Shown one piece after another: positions 26,581 through 35,012 of a stretch of 64,000 bases of DNA. Within the stretch, counting starts at the first letter, position 1. Each line of letters begins with the position of its first letter. The stretch comes from Massilia sp. R2A-15 (GTDB taxonomy: Bacteria > Pseudomonadota > Gammaproteobacteria > Burkholderiales > Burkholderiaceae_D): NCBI RefSeq assembly GCF_030704305.1, contig NZ_CP131935.1, positions 310,001 to 374,000 on the forward strand, read 5' to 3'. The position numbers and the translations under genes were made by a program. Under the pieces are notes generated by a model. That model did not search any database, was not told where the DNA came from, and saw only the letters and a program-made list of their open reading frames with translations.

Positions 26581-27008
26581 ATTACGAGACCGAACTCGAA
26601 CGATTGGTGCAGTTTTACGAGAACCTGAGCGAAGCGTCGCTGGCGCACCTTCCGGAGATCTACGCGGGCGATGCCCGGTTCAAGGATCCCTTCAACGAAG
26701 TGCGCGGCATCGAGCCGATCGCGGCGATTTTCCGCCACATGTATCAGCAGGTCGATGAGCCGCGCTTCATCGTCAACACCCGCGTGCTGCAGGGCGCCGA
26801 TGCCTTCCTGGTTTGGGATTTCACTTTCCGGATGAAGCGGTTTTCGCGTGCGCGCCAGTGCATCCGCGGCGCCACGCATATCCGCTTCGATGCGGACGGC
26901 CTGGTGGCGCTGCACCGTGATTATTGGGATGCGGCCGAGGAGCTGTACGAGAAGCTGCCCGTGCTGGGAGGGCTGATGCGCTGGCTGAAAAGCGCGGCCA
27001 ATCGCTGA
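26577..27008 (+). CDS. NTF2/SnoaL-like protein
   Basis: A 143-residue protein with the cone-shaped SnoaL/NTF2 pattern: an opening helix (LVQFYENLSEASLAHLPEIYAGDARFKDPFNEVRG) and the central VLQGADAFLVWDFTFRM strands, ending HRDYWDAAEELYEKLP. Asp28-Asp and His residues in the pocket suggest an isomerase or hydrolase, or simple ligand binding. It closes the eight-gene operon, and a perfect long hairpin follows 24 bases later. Confidence 0.85.
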   Translation: MNYETELERLVQFYENLSEASLAHLPEIYAGDARFKDPFNEVRGIEPIAAIFRHMYQQVDEPRFIVNTRVLQGADAFLVWDFTFRMKRFSRARQCIRGATHIRFDADGLVALHRDYWDAAEELYEKLPVLGGLMRWLKSAANR

Positions 27009-27031
27009 CGACAGTGGCCAGATAGCTCAGT

Positions 27032-27097
27032 ATGGGTTCCAGCCTTCGCTGGAACGACGGTCTCGAGGCTGTCGTTCCAGCGAAGGCTGGAACCCAT
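27032..27097. repeat. BIME-like inverted REP pair, family B, copy 2
   Basis: Two perfect 27-base inverted arms (27032-27058 and 27071-27097) separated by a 12-base loop. Each arm itself holds a GTTCCAGC/GCTGGAAC hairpin. The element lies between two convergent genes, where it could end transcription in both directions. Confidence 0.85.
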
Positions 27098-27108
27098 GCT
27101 GAATCCGG

Positions 27109-28806
27109 TCAGCCCTTGGCCTTCAGCGCATTCGCCTTGATCGTCTCCAGCGTCGCGCCCGGCGTGATCAGGTTGCCGTCGTAGCGCAGCTCGATCACCG
27201 CCGGCAGCGACTGCGTGCGCGTGTGCTCCAGCGCGCGCGCGAACGCGGGGGCGAATTCTTCGGTCGTCGCGACCACTTCGCCGTGCGCGCCATACGCCTT
27301 CGCCAGCGCGGCGAAATCGGGATTGTGCAGCGTCGTGCCCGACACGCGGCCCGGGTAATCGCGCTCCTGGTGCATGCGGATCGTGCCGAACATGCTGTTG
27401 TTGAAGATGATGACGATCACGCCGGCCTTGTACTGCACCGCCGTCGCCAGCTCCTGCCCGTTCATCATGTACTCGCCGTCGCCGGCGAAGGTGACGACGG
27501 TGCGCTGCGGGTCGATGATCTTGGCGGCGACGCCGGCCGGCACGCCGTAACCCATCGCTCCGCTGGTCGGCGCCAGCTGCGTGCGCATGCCGCCGTAGCG
27601 GAAGAAGCGGTGCGCCCAGGTCGCGTAGTTGCCGGCGCCGTTGGTGATGATGGTGTCCTTCGGCGCGGCGGCCTGCAGCTGCTGCACCAGCTGCCACAGG
27701 TCGAGGGGAGCGCTGCCGTCCTTGAAGATCGGCGGCTGCTGCTGCCACGCCGCGTAGTCCGCCTTCGCCTCGGCCACGGTGCCGCGCCATGCATCGGCGT
27801 TCACCGGCGCCATTGCCGCCAGCATCGCCGCCGCCTGCGCGGCGCCGCTGTTGATCATCAGGTCGGCCTGGTACACGCTGCCCAGCTCCTCGGCGTCCGC
27901 GTGGATGTGCACCAGCTTCTGTTGCGGCACCGGCGAAGCGATCAGCGAATAGCCGCTCGTGGTCATCTCGCCCAGGCGCGGACCGAAGGCGATCAGCAGG
28001 TCGGCGTTCTTCACGCGCGCCGCCAGCTTGGGGTTGATGCCGATGCCGACGTCGCCCACGTAATTCGGATGCTCGTTGTCGAGCAGGTCCTGGAAGCGGA
28101 ATGCGCACGCGACCGGCAGCGCGTTCGCTTCGGCGAAGCGCTGCACGTCGGCGCAGGCCTGGGCGTTCCAGGTGCCGCCGCCAAGCAGCAGCAGGGGATT
28201 CTTCGCCGCGGCCAGCATCTCGCGCAGGGTGCCGATCTGCGCGGCGGACGGCGACGCCTGCACCGGCTGGTAGCGGCGCGCGTCGGCCGTTTCGGCCATC
28301 GACACCAGCATGTCCTCGGGAAGCGCCAGCACCACCGGGCCGGGCCGGCCGCTGGTGGCGACCTGGAAGGCGCGCGCGATGTATTCCGGGATGCGGTCGG
28401 CGCGGTCGATCTGCGCGACCCACTTGGCCATCTGGCCGAACATGCGGCGGTAGTCGATTTCCTGGAACGCCTCGCGGTCCATGAAGTCGAGGCCGACCTG
28501 GCCGATGAACAGGATCATCGGCGTCGAGTCCTGGTAGGCGGTATGCACGCCGATCGACGCGTTGGTGGCGCCCGGCCCGCGGGTGACGAAGCAGATGCCC
28601 GGGCGGCCGGTCATTTTGCCGTAGGCCTCGGCCATGAACGCGGCGCCGCCTTCCTGGCGGTTGATGATGAAGCGGATGCTCGAATCGTGCAGCGCGTCGA
28701 GCACGTCGAGGTAGCTCTCGCCCGGCACACCGAAGGCGGTGTCGACGCCGTGGATCTTGAGTGCGTCGACCAGGATCTGGCCGCCGGTGCGGGAAGGGTG
28801 GGTCAT
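27109..28806 (-). CDS. thiamine diphosphate-dependent enzyme (acetolactate synthase-like)
   Basis: A 565-residue ThDP enzyme with the three-domain POX/AHAS layout: N-terminal pyrimidine domain (FGVPGESYLDVLDAL, catalytic Glu in PGE near residue 30), a middle domain (about 190-330), and the C-terminal pyrophosphate domain with the GDG-x23-NN magnesium/ThDP motif (GDGEYMMNGQEL...FNNSMFG). It is not clearly IlvB: there is no IlvN gene next to it and the gene stands alone. An acetolactate synthase, oxalyl-CoA decarboxylase-like or other 2-ketoacid decarboxylating role is possible. The ATG has GAGGCACCC upstream. Confidence 0.8.
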   Translation of the reverse strand: MTHPSRTGGQILVDALKIHGVDTAFGVPGESYLDVLDALHDSSIRFIINRQEGGAAFMAEAYGKMTGRPGICFVTRGPGATNASIGVHTAYQDSTPMILFIGQVGLDFMDREAFQEIDYRRMFGQMAKWVAQIDRADRIPEYIARAFQVATSGRPGPVVLALPEDMLVSMAETADARRYQPVQASPSAAQIGTLREMLAAAKNPLLLLGGGTWNAQACADVQRFAEANALPVACAFRFQDLLDNEHPNYVGDVGIGINPKLAARVKNADLLIAFGPRLGEMTTSGYSLIASPVPQQKLVHIHADAEELGSVYQADLMINSGAAQAAAMLAAMAPVNADAWRGTVAEAKADYAAWQQQPPIFKDGSAPLDLWQLVQQLQAAAPKDTIITNGAGNYATWAHRFFRYGGMRTQLAPTSGAMGYGVPAGVAAKIIDPQRTVVTFAGDGEYMMNGQELATAVQYKAGVIVIIFNNSMFGTIRMHQERDYPGRVSGTTLHNPDFAALAKAYGAHGEVVATTEEFAPAFARALEHTRTQSLPAVIELRYDGNLITPGATLETIKANALKAKG

Positions 28807-28924
28807 GTGGGTGCCTCGCTCGAAAAATCACGTCCGGCCATTCTAAGCGAGGCGTTCCAGCGGGGCTTTTGAAATGGCGACACCAATTATCAAAATCGAC
28901 TGCCCCTCCCTGACAACACGAACT

Positions 28925-28962
28925 GTAAATATTTACCAGAAATCAATTACAGTATTTATAAT
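28925..28962 (+). promoter_or_regulatory. candidate promoter with GTAAATATTTAC palindrome
   Basis: A perfect TATAAT at 28957-28962 and TTACCA at 28933-28938 (18-base spacer). The perfect 12-base palindrome GTAAATATTTAC (28925-28936) overlaps the -35. It serves the lipoprotein gene at 29021. The region is markedly AT-rich compared with its surroundings. Confidence 0.6.
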
Positions 28963-29020
28963 GATTCCGTAATACAACAATAACTGCCGGGGAACTCCGG
29001 ATCACCTTGAGAGAGACAAC

Positions 29021-29497
29021 ATGCAAATCCATTCCATTTTTCGGGCCGCCTGCATCATCGCTGCCGCCACCGCCACCACGACCCTGACCGGTTGCGCATC
29101 CATTGTCAGCGGGACAAATCAAGTGATGTCTGTAGAAACGCTGTCGAAAACCGGCAAGGTGGACGGCGCCACTTGCAAACTTCAGAACGACAAGGGCGTC
29201 TACTACGTCACCACGCCGGGCACGGTCAATGTTCATCGCGCTTACGGCGACCTGAGCGTCACGTGCGAGAAAGCCGGCATGCCCGCTGGTTTGGCAGTCA
29301 TTAAGTCGACGACCAAAGGCATGATGGCTGGCAATATCTTGTTCGGCGGGTTCATTGGCGCGGGCGTCGATGCCGCTTCCGGCGCCGCCTACGACTATCC
29401 CGTCCTGCTTCAGATCATGATGGGTGAGAGCGTCGGGAATCCATTGCTGCCGGCGCCAGTTGCGGGCGCCCCGGCCGTCAGCGGCGGCATGAACTGA
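29021..29497 (+). CDS. small lipoprotein of unknown function
   Basis: A 158-residue protein with a signal peptide and lipobox (LTGC, C25) followed by ASIVSGTNQ, a start common among glycine-rich envelope lipoproteins. A glycine-rich hydrophobic segment at about 103-122 (MMAGNILFGGFIGAGVDAASG) looks like a glycine-zipper that could insert in a membrane. GAGAGAG precedes the ATG. It is a single-gene unit with its own promoter and terminator. Confidence 0.75.
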   Translation: MQIHSIFRAACIIAAATATTTLTGCASIVSGTNQVMSVETLSKTGKVDGATCKLQNDKGVYYVTTPGTVNVHRAYGDLSVTCEKAGMPAGLAVIKSTTKGMMAGNILFGGFIGAGVDAASGAAYDYPVLLQIMMGESVGNPLLPAPVAGAPAVSGGMN

Positions 29498-29518
29498 CAG
29501 GCTGCATGTTCGGTCCCA

Positions 29519-29545
29519 CGCCAACCCGCGCCGGTTGGCGTTTTT
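29519..29545 (+). terminator. intrinsic terminator of the lipoprotein gene
   Basis: CGCCAACC, loop CGCGCC, GGTTGGCG, then TTTTT. It lies 22 bases after the lipoprotein stop. Confidence 0.9.
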
Positions 29546-29608
29546 GTTTCGGCGGCGCGCCTTAGTAATCGTCCGGTCCGGTTTTACCTTTAAACCCCGC
29601 GCAGCGGG

Positions 29609-29614
29609 TACAAT
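29609..29614 (+). promoter_or_regulatory. -10 element of rnpB
   Basis: TACAAT at 29609-29614, seven bases before the predicted 5' end of the RNase P RNA. No clear -35 hexamer is present at 16-18 bases; TTTACC at 29583 is 20 bases away. Confidence 0.5.
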
Positions 29615-29620
29615 GGCGCC

Positions 29621-29948
29621 GTGATGCAGGCCAGGACAGCCGCTGGCTGGCGCGTAATGCGCCGGCGGGAGGAAGGTCCGGACTCCATAGAGCAGGGTGA
29701 CGGTTAACGGCCGTCCGCCGAAAGCCGCAAGGTATAAGGCGAGGAATAGGGCCACAGAGACGAGCGTATTAAGTTACGGTGAAACGCGGTAACCTCCACC
29801 TGGAGCAATCCCAAATAGGCACGCGTTGAGGCGGCTCGCGGAGCGTGCGGGTAGGGAGCTTGAGCGCCTGAGCAATCAGGCGCCTAGAGGAATGGCTGTC
29901 ATAGCGGGCAACCGCCGTAACAAAATCCGGCCTACCGGCCTGCTTCAC
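29621..29948 (+). ncRNA. rnpB: RNase P RNA, bacterial class A
   Basis: This is the catalytic RNA that trims the 5' leader of tRNA precursors. The signature blocks are all present: GAGGAAGGTCCGGACTCC near 29669, AGAGCAGGGTGACGG, GGCGAGGAATAGGGCCACAGAGACGA-type J sequence, ACGGTGAAACGCGGTAACCTCCACC, and GGGTAGGGAGCTTGAGC followed by GAGGAATGGCTGTC. The ends pair in helix P1: GTGA-TGCAGGCC at 29621-29632 with GGCCTGC-TTCAC at 29937-29948. The precise ends are estimates. Confidence 0.95.
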
Positions 29949-29958
29949 ACTATATACA

Positions 29959-29988
29959 GGGGCCAGGTCTGCCGGACCTGGCCCCACT
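29959..29988 (+). repeat. GGGGTC-type palindrome, family A, copy 4 (variant)
   Basis: GGGGCCAGGTC, loop TGCCG, GACCTGGCCCC. The arms are perfect here, unlike the other copies, because both sides changed together. It lies ten bases after the rnpB 3' end and 18 bases before glpK, where it may stop rnpB transcripts or insulate glpK. Confidence 0.8.
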
Positions 29989-30006
29989 TCAGAGTCGAGG
30001 TTTACG

Positions 30007-31509
30007 TTGAAAAAATACGTCCTCGCCCTCGACCAGGGCACCACCAGCTCGCGCGCCATCCTGTTCGACCATGCCGGCCGCCTGTGCGGCTGCGCCCAGC
30101 AAGAATATCCCCAGCATTTTCCCCAGCCCGGATGGGTGGAGCACGACCCGGCCGATATCTGGGAAAGCCAGCTCGCCTGTGCGCGCCAGGTGCTGCGCGA
30201 GTCCGGCGTGACGGCCGCGCAGGTGGCCGCAATCGGCATCGCCAACCAGCGCGAAACCACGGTGCTGTGGGACCGCAAGACCGGCGTGGCGGTGGCGCCG
30301 GCCATCGTCTGGCAGGACCGGCGCACCGCCGACGCCTGCGAGCGTCTGCGCGAGGAGGGCAAGGCATCCATGATCCAGCAGGCGACCGGGCTGGAACTGG
30401 ACGCCTACTTCTCCGCCACCAAGCTGGCCTGGCTGCTCGATCATGTTCCCGGCGCCCGCGCGCGCGCGCTGCGCGGGGACCTTGCATTTGGCACGGTCGA
30501 CAGCTGGCTGGCGTTCAAGCTGACGGGCCGCCACGTCACCGACGCGAGCAATGCGTCGCGCACGATGCTATTCAATATCCACGATCAGCGCTGGGACGAG
30601 CGCCTGCTCGACCTGTTCGGCATTCCCGCCGCGGTGCTGCCGGAGGTCGCGGCCAGTTCCGAAGTGGTCGGGCACTCCGATGCCGCGTGGTTCGGCGCGC
30701 CGATTCCCGTCGCCGGGATCGCGGGCGACCAGCAGGCAGCGACGTTCGGCCAGGCCTGCTGGAAGCCGGGCATGGTCAAGAACACCTACGGCACCGGATG
30801 CTTCATGCTGATGCACGCCGGTCCGCGGCCGCCGGTGTCGCAGAACCGCCTGCTCGCGACGGTGGGCTGGCGCATCGGCGGCGCCACCGATTTTCTGCTG
30901 GAAGGCAGCGTGTTCATGGGCGGGGCCACGGTGCAGTGGCTGCGCGACGGCCTGGGCATCATCGACAAATCGAGCGACGTCGAGGAACTGGCGCTCACGG
31001 TGCCGGACAACGGCGGCGTGTACCTGGTGCCGGCGTTTGCGGGACTCGGGGCGCCGCACTGGGATCCGTATGCGCGCGGCACGCTGGTCGGCATGACGCG
31101 CGGCAGCGGCCGTGGGCACATCGCGCGCGCCGCGCTCGAGGCGATCGCCTACCAGAGCGCGGAGCTGCTGGAGGCGATGCAAAAGGACGCGGCGGTGCCG
31201 GTGGCCGAGGTCAGGGCCGACGGCGGCGCCGCGCGCAACGATTTGCTGATGCAGTTCCAGGCCGACCTGCTGGGCGTGCCGGTGGTGCGTCCGCAGGTGA
31301 CCGAGACGACCGCGCTGGGTGCGGCCTGGCTGGCCGGGCTGGCGGTGGGATTCTGGGCGTCGCGGGAGGAAGCGGCGGCGCAGTGGAGGGCGGAGCGGCG
31401 CTTCGAGCCGGCGATGGCGGCGGACCGCCGGGAGGAACTGATGGCGACGTGGGCGAGGGCGGTGGAGCGCTCGCGCGGGTGGGCAGCGCCGGCCCGCGCG
31501 GATGCTTGA
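30007..31509 (+). CDS. glpK: glycerol kinase
   Basis: A 500-residue FGGY-family kinase that phosphorylates glycerol to sn-glycerol 3-phosphate. Motifs: [18 protein letters not shown] at the N-terminus, [26 protein letters not shown], the FGGY signature region [17 protein letters not shown], and GARGD-type [15 protein letters not shown] near the C-terminus. The length equals E. coli GlpK. The start is TTG at 30007 with GAGG eight bases upstream. No glpF, glpD or glpR gene lies nearby, so it seems regulated on its own. It abuts the convergent DUF3606 gene. Confidence 0.95.
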   Translation: MKKYVLALDQGTTSSRAILFDHAGRLCGCAQQEYPQHFPQPGWVEHDPADIWESQLACARQVLRESGVTAAQVAAIGIANQRETTVLWDRKTGVAVAPAIVWQDRRTADACERLREEGKASMIQQATGLELDAYFSATKLAWLLDHVPGARARALRGDLAFGTVDSWLAFKLTGRHVTDASNASRTMLFNIHDQRWDERLLDLFGIPAAVLPEVAASSEVVGHSDAAWFGAPIPVAGIAGDQQAATFGQACWKPGMVKNTYGTGCFMLMHAGPRPPVSQNRLLATVGWRIGGATDFLLEGSVFMGGATVQWLRDGLGIIDKSSDVEELALTVPDNGGVYLVPAFAGLGAPHWDPYARGTLVGMTRGSGRGHIARAALEAIAYQSAELLEAMQKDAAVPVAEVRADGGAARNDLLMQFQADLLGVPVVRPQVTETTALGAAWLAGLAVGFWASREEAAAQWRAERRFEPAMAADRREELMATWARAVERSRGWAAPARADA

Positions 31510-31686
31510 TTAGTGAATGCCCAGCGCGCGCTTGACCGCCGTCGCGCCGTTGCCCACTTCCTGCACTGTCTTCATCAGCTGCGCCTTGTCGACGCCGAGT
31601 TCTTTCATCCAGTAGCCGACTTCGAATTCTTCGTGCAGGTAGATGCAGCGGTCGACGGAGGTCTGGGTATCGATGGTCTGGTTCAT
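31510..31686 (-). CDS. DUF3606 small protein
   Basis: A 58-residue protein of the DUF3606 family: VDRCIYLHEEFEVGYWMKELGVDKAQLMKTVQEVGNG, with a helical helix-turn-helix-like pattern around the YWxKxLGV block. The function is unknown; the families' small size and helix pattern suggest nucleic-acid or protein binding. GAGG lies about 7 bases before the ATG at 31686; a longer in-frame start at 31767 is less likely. Its stop touches the stop of glpK with no gap. Confidence 0.8.
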   Translation of the reverse strand: MNQTIDTQTSVDRCIYLHEEFEVGYWMKELGVDKAQLMKTVQEVGNGATAVKRALGIH

Positions 31687-31824
31687 GATGTGGCCTCGTA
31701 AAGTGCAGCGGTTGGTGATGACTGCAGAATCGCATGCACATTCAAGCTCTACCGTTAGCTGACGCACTCTCGCTGCATTTAGTTATCATTTTCGCCAGCC
31801 CGAAGGCGCCTCCGCCAACAGACC

Positions 31825-31912
31825 GTCGTACCCGCGCAGGCGGGTATCCAAACTGAGCACGCCAGGGAGGTGAAGCATGTTCAGTATGGGGACCTGCCTG
31901 CGCAGGTACGAC
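31825..31912. repeat. BIME-like inverted REP pair, family B, copy 3
   Basis: Two imperfect inverted copies (31825-31857 and 31880-31912) with cores GTCGTACCCGCG-CAGGCGGGTA and GACCTGCCTGCGCAGGTACGAC, flanked by ACTGAGC and GTTCAGTA. The layout is the same as the pairs near 27.03 and 55.04 kb. It lies between the DUF3606 and AAA genes. Confidence 0.75.
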
Positions 31913-31952
31913 ACCTTGATTTAATGGCCTTTGCGGAAGCAGGACGAGCCCC

Positions 31953-32903
31953 CTAAAACCCGATCCGCGACTTGCCCGGTCCCGGCTTGACCCGCACGTC
32001 GTCGGCCAGCACTTCCTGCCGGCCCGCGGCCACCGCGTAGCCCAGCGCGTCGAGCAGCGTCTTGCGCATGTCGCGCGGCGACACGCCCGCCAGCCGGTCC
32101 ACCACGGCGCCGTCGAGCCGTCCCGCAAACTTCACCAGCTTCAGTTCGCGCAGCAGCGCCGCGTAGATTCCCTGCGCGATGGCGGCCGCCTGTTCCGCGG
32201 TCGGCGCCGGCACTTCGTACACCGCCATACGGTTCAATAGCGGCGCCGGAATGCCCTCGGTGCGGTTGGCTGTCAGGATCCAGAAAATCTGGCTGGCGTC
32301 GATCTCGACGTCGATGTACTCGTCGCGAAAGACGCGCGCCGTCTCCGGCTCGAGCAATTGGTACAATGCCGCCAGCGGATCGGACTGCGACGAGCCGCTT
32401 GCCTTTTCGACTTCATCGAGCACCACCACCGGGTTGGCGTACTGCCCCCGCACCAGGCGCTCAGCCACCTTGCCGCATTTCGCGCCTTTCCAGCTGGCCG
32501 AACTGCCGGTGATGACGAAGCCGGCCGACAGCGCGTTCATGCTGATCAGCTCGCACTCGGTCTGCATGACCTTGGCCAGGCGCCGCGCGAAATGGGTCTT
32601 GCCGACGCCGGGATCGCCCAGCAGCAGGATCGGCATCACGTTGAAGCCGCCGTCGCCCGCGTGGGCGAGCCCCAGGTAGCGGGTCAGGTCGCCCACCACT
32701 TCGTCGAAATTCGGACATTCCTCGGCCAGCGGCGCGAGCGCCCCGGGGGAGGACGGCGTGGTGACGAAGCGTTCGGCGCCGGTGTCGAGCATGCGCTCGT
32801 AGAACGCCTCGAGTTCGGGCGAGCGGCCCTTGCTGCGCTCGAGCGCGCCCTGGACGTCGGCGAGGTCGTACAGCGATCGGGTGCGGGCCAGGGTGATGCT
32901 CAC
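31953..32903 (-). CDS. stand-alone Lon-like AAA+ ATPase
   Basis: A 316-residue AAA+ protein. Walker A is GDPGVGKT (96-103), Walker B is VVVLDEVEK (D163-E164), sensor 1 is ILTANRTEGIP with the Asn, and the small helical lid follows (about 250-310). The core resembles the ATPase of Lon protease, yet it has neither the Lon N-domain nor the Ser-Lys protease domain. The first 80 residues are a helical extension (LYDLADVQGALERSKG) with no known family visible to me. The start is GTG at 32903 with GAGGAG six bases upstream. A remodelling or chaperone role is inference. Confidence 0.85.
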   Translation of the reverse strand: MSITLARTRSLYDLADVQGALERSKGRSPELEAFYERMLDTGAERFVTTPSSPGALAPLAEECPNFDEVVGDLTRYLGLAHAGDGGFNVMPILLLGDPGVGKTHFARRLAKVMQTECELISMNALSAGFVITGSSASWKGAKCGKVAERLVRGQYANPVVVLDEVEKASGSSQSDPLAALYQLLEPETARVFRDEYIDVEIDASQIFWILTANRTEGIPAPLLNRMAVYEVPAPTAEQAAAIAQGIYAALLRELKLVKFAGRLDGAVVDRLAGVSPRDMRKTLLDALGYAVAAGRQEVLADDVRVKPGPGKSRIGF

Positions 32904-33173
32904 GGCAATCTCCTCGTGCGGCCGGCGTGGGAAAACACCGTCGAAAAACGGCCGGCCTTCGCTTGAATCGTACGCCGGAGCGCGACATCGCGCAATTTGG
33001 CCGCGTGCGCGGCTTTTGTTGCATTTATTGAACTGCCGAAATTTATTTTTAGCTATGTGTTAGGGGAAATAAGCGTGCATACAGATGAGGTGACACATTA
33101 AGGCTCTTTTATAAGTGCCTAATTTATCGACATATTTTTACCTGAGCCGACTTCAGAGAAGTGCGCTAAGTCC

Positions 33174-33201
33174 TTGACTTCATTGGCAAATTTCCTATTT
33201 T
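33174..33201 (+). promoter_or_regulatory. candidate dcw cluster promoter (Pmra-like)
   Basis: TTGACT at 33174-33179 and TATTTT at 33196-33201, with a 16-base spacer, about 140 bases before mraZ and upstream of the MraZ boxes, the same relative place as the mra promoter in E. coli. Confidence 0.5.
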
Positions 33202-33243
33202 CCTTCTGGAAATCGCTTGACCATGAAGAAGGCATCCTCTAAA

Positions 33244-33279
33244 GTGGGCAACTGTGTGGAAAAGTGTAGTTTTGTGGGA
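33244..33279 (+). promoter_or_regulatory. MraZ operator: four GTG(G/T)G-type boxes at exact 10-base spacing
   Basis: GTGGGC (33244), GTGTGG (33254), GTGTAG (33264) and GTGGGA (33274) repeat with a 10-base period. MraZ is known to bind GTGG(G/A)-type direct repeats with this spacing upstream of its own gene. Autorepression of the dcw cluster is expected. Confidence 0.75.
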
Positions 33280-33342
33280 GAAAAAATGAGCTCCCGACGC
33301 GCAAACTAAACCGATTCATCAAACTCTAAATCAGGTAAAACC

Positions 33343-33771
33343 GTGTTCCAAGGCGCGTCCGCAATCAACCTCGATGCCAAAGGCAGGATGTCAATCCCGG
33401 CCAAGCATCGTGACGCACTCGCAGTTCAGTGCGAAGGACGCCTCACGCTCACCAAACACCCGGATGGCTGCCTGTTGTTCTTCCCGCGCCCGGTGTGGGA
33501 ATCGCACCGCGAACAAATCGCCGCCTGGCCGATGTCGGCCAAGGCCTGGCAACGCATTTTCCTCGGTAACGCTTGCGACGTCGAGATGGATTCGGCCGGC
33601 CGCGTGCTGATTTCGCCGGAACTGCGCGCCGCAGTCGGCCTGTCCAAGGACGTCATGCTGCTTGGCATGGGCACCCATTTCGAAATCTGGGACGCCGCCA
33701 AGCTCAACAGCAGCGAAGAAGCCGCCGTCGCCGGCGGCATGCCCGATGTCCTTTCCAATTTTTCCTTCTGA
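33343..33771 (+). CDS. mraZ: transcriptional regulator MraZ
   Basis: A 142-residue DNA-binding protein of the AbrB/SpoVT fold with two MraZ repeats: [21 protein letters not shown] (about 4-24) and [22 protein letters not shown] (about 73-94). It represses the dcw promoter in E. coli. The start is GTG at 33343 with AGG upstream. It starts the long division and cell-wall cluster. Confidence 0.95.
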   Translation: MFQGASAINLDAKGRMSIPAKHRDALAVQCEGRLTLTKHPDGCLLFFPRPVWESHREQIAAWPMSAKAWQRIFLGNACDVEMDSAGRVLISPELRAAVGLSKDVMLLGMGTHFEIWDAAKLNSSEEAAVAGGMPDVLSNFSF

Positions 33772-33780
33772 GGCGCCGCG

Positions 33781-34743
33781 ATGACTGAAGTGGCGACGCC
33801 CGAGTTCCAGCACCTGACGGTGCTGCTCGATGAAGCGGTCGATGCGCTCGACCTGGCCGGCGCGCGCGCCGACGGTACTTATATAGACGGCACCTTCGGC
33901 CGCGGCGGCCACAGCCGCCTGATCCTGTCGAAACTGGGCGCCGGCGGGCGCCTGTTCGGCTTCGACAAGGACCTCCAGGCGATCGCCACGGCCGAGCAGA
34001 TCACCGACCCCCGCTTCACCATCGTGCACGACAGCTTCGCGACCATGAAGTCTGCGCTGGCCGAGCGCGGCGTAGACCAGGTCGACGGCATCCTGCTCGA
34101 CCTGGGCATCTCGTCGCCGCAGGTGGACGACGCGGCGCGCGGTTTCAGCTTCCGCAACGACGGCCCGCTCGACATGCGCATGGATACCACGCGCGGCATG
34201 TCGGCGGCGCAATGGCTCGCCATTGAAACCGAACAACAACTGGAAAAGGTGATACGCGATTATGGGGAAGAACGGTTTGCTTTTCAGATTGCAAAGGCGA
34301 TTGTTGCTCGCCGGGCAATCGAACCAATTTCAAGCACACGACAGCTTGCCGGTATCGTGGCAGGCGCGGTCAAGACTCGGGAAAAGGGCAAGGATCCGGC
34401 CACCCGCACCTTTCAGGCTATCCGGATTTTCATCAATCAGGAGCTTGAAGACCTCGCGGCAGGCCTGAACGCGGCCTACGACATGCTGGCGCCCGGCGCG
34501 CGCATGGCCGTGATCAGCTTTCACTCGCTGGAAGACCGCATCGTCAAGCAGTTCTTCGCCAGCAAGGTCAAGGTCGAGCAGCCGGACCGCCGCCTGCCGA
34601 TCAAGGCCGTGGACCTGCCGCAGCCGCTGATGAAGCTCATCGCCAAGATCAAGCCGTCCGACGCCGAAGTGGCCGCCAATCCGCGCGCGCGCTCGGCCGT
34701 GATGCGCGTGGCCGAACGCCTGCCCGCGAAAGGCGCACAATGA
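33781..34743 (+). CDS. rsmH: 16S rRNA (cytosine1402-N4)-methyltransferase
   Basis: A 320-residue SAM-dependent methyltransferase (also called MraW) that modifies C1402 of 16S rRNA. Motifs: [13 protein letters not shown], the SAM loop [14 protein letters not shown] (about 36-49), [21 protein letters not shown] and [15 protein letters not shown] near the C-terminus. Ten bases separate it from mraZ and it overlaps ftsL by four. Confidence 0.96.
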   Translation: MTEVATPEFQHLTVLLDEAVDALDLAGARADGTYIDGTFGRGGHSRLILSKLGAGGRLFGFDKDLQAIATAEQITDPRFTIVHDSFATMKSALAERGVDQVDGILLDLGISSPQVDDAARGFSFRNDGPLDMRMDTTRGMSAAQWLAIETEQQLEKVIRDYGEERFAFQIAKAIVARRAIEPISSTRQLAGIVAGAVKTREKGKDPATRTFQAIRIFINQELEDLAAGLNAAYDMLAPGARMAVISFHSLEDRIVKQFFASKVKVEQPDRRLPIKAVDLPQPLMKLIAKIKPSDAEVAANPRARSAVMRVAERLPAKGAQ

Positions 34744-35012
34744 ACGGCAAGATCAACCTGGTCCTGGCCGGCGCCCTGGTGCTGTGCGGCCTGTCCGTCG
34801 TGAAGGCGCAGTACATCGCGCGCCACCTGTTCATCGACCTCGAGACGATGCAGCAGCAGGCGCGCCAGCTCGACATCGACTGGGCCCAGCTCCAGCTCGA
34901 CCAGTCCACCCTGGGCAAGAACGCGCGCATCGAGCAGATCGCGCGCACCGATTTGAACATGGCGCCGCTGACCCCGGCGCGCACGCAGTACCTGACGGAA
35001 GGCGCCAAATGA
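34740..35012 (+). CDS. ftsL: cell division protein FtsL
   Basis: A 90-residue bitopic protein with one N-terminal helix (about 4-20) and a coiled-coil periplasmic part (about 28-70). It forms the FtsQBL complex that links early and late divisome proteins and activates FtsWI. Identification rests on position between rsmH and ftsI, size and topology, since the family is poorly conserved. Confidence 0.9.
   Translation: MNGKINLVLAGALVLCGLSVVKAQYIARHLFIDLETMQQQARQLDIDWAQLQLDQSTLGKNARIEQIARTDLNMAPLTPARTQYLTEGAK

Larger units (their letters stand above)
32904..33342. other. intergenic region upstream of the dcw cluster
   Basis: A 439-base gap containing the divergent upstream regions of the AAA gene and of mraZ. 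The dcw promoter and MraZ boxes are given separately. The part between 33050 and 33200 is AT-rich. I see no gene or RNA in it. Confidence 0.65.

Noticed and set aside
27032..27097. The long perfect inverted repeat as an insertion-sequence remnant
   Set aside because: There is no transposase gene, no target duplication, and its hairpin units recur at other intergenic sites as in REP/BIME elements.
28807..29020. A riboswitch in the lipoprotein leader
   Set aside because: Apart from the palindrome and promoter I see no conserved helix set or known riboswitch motif.
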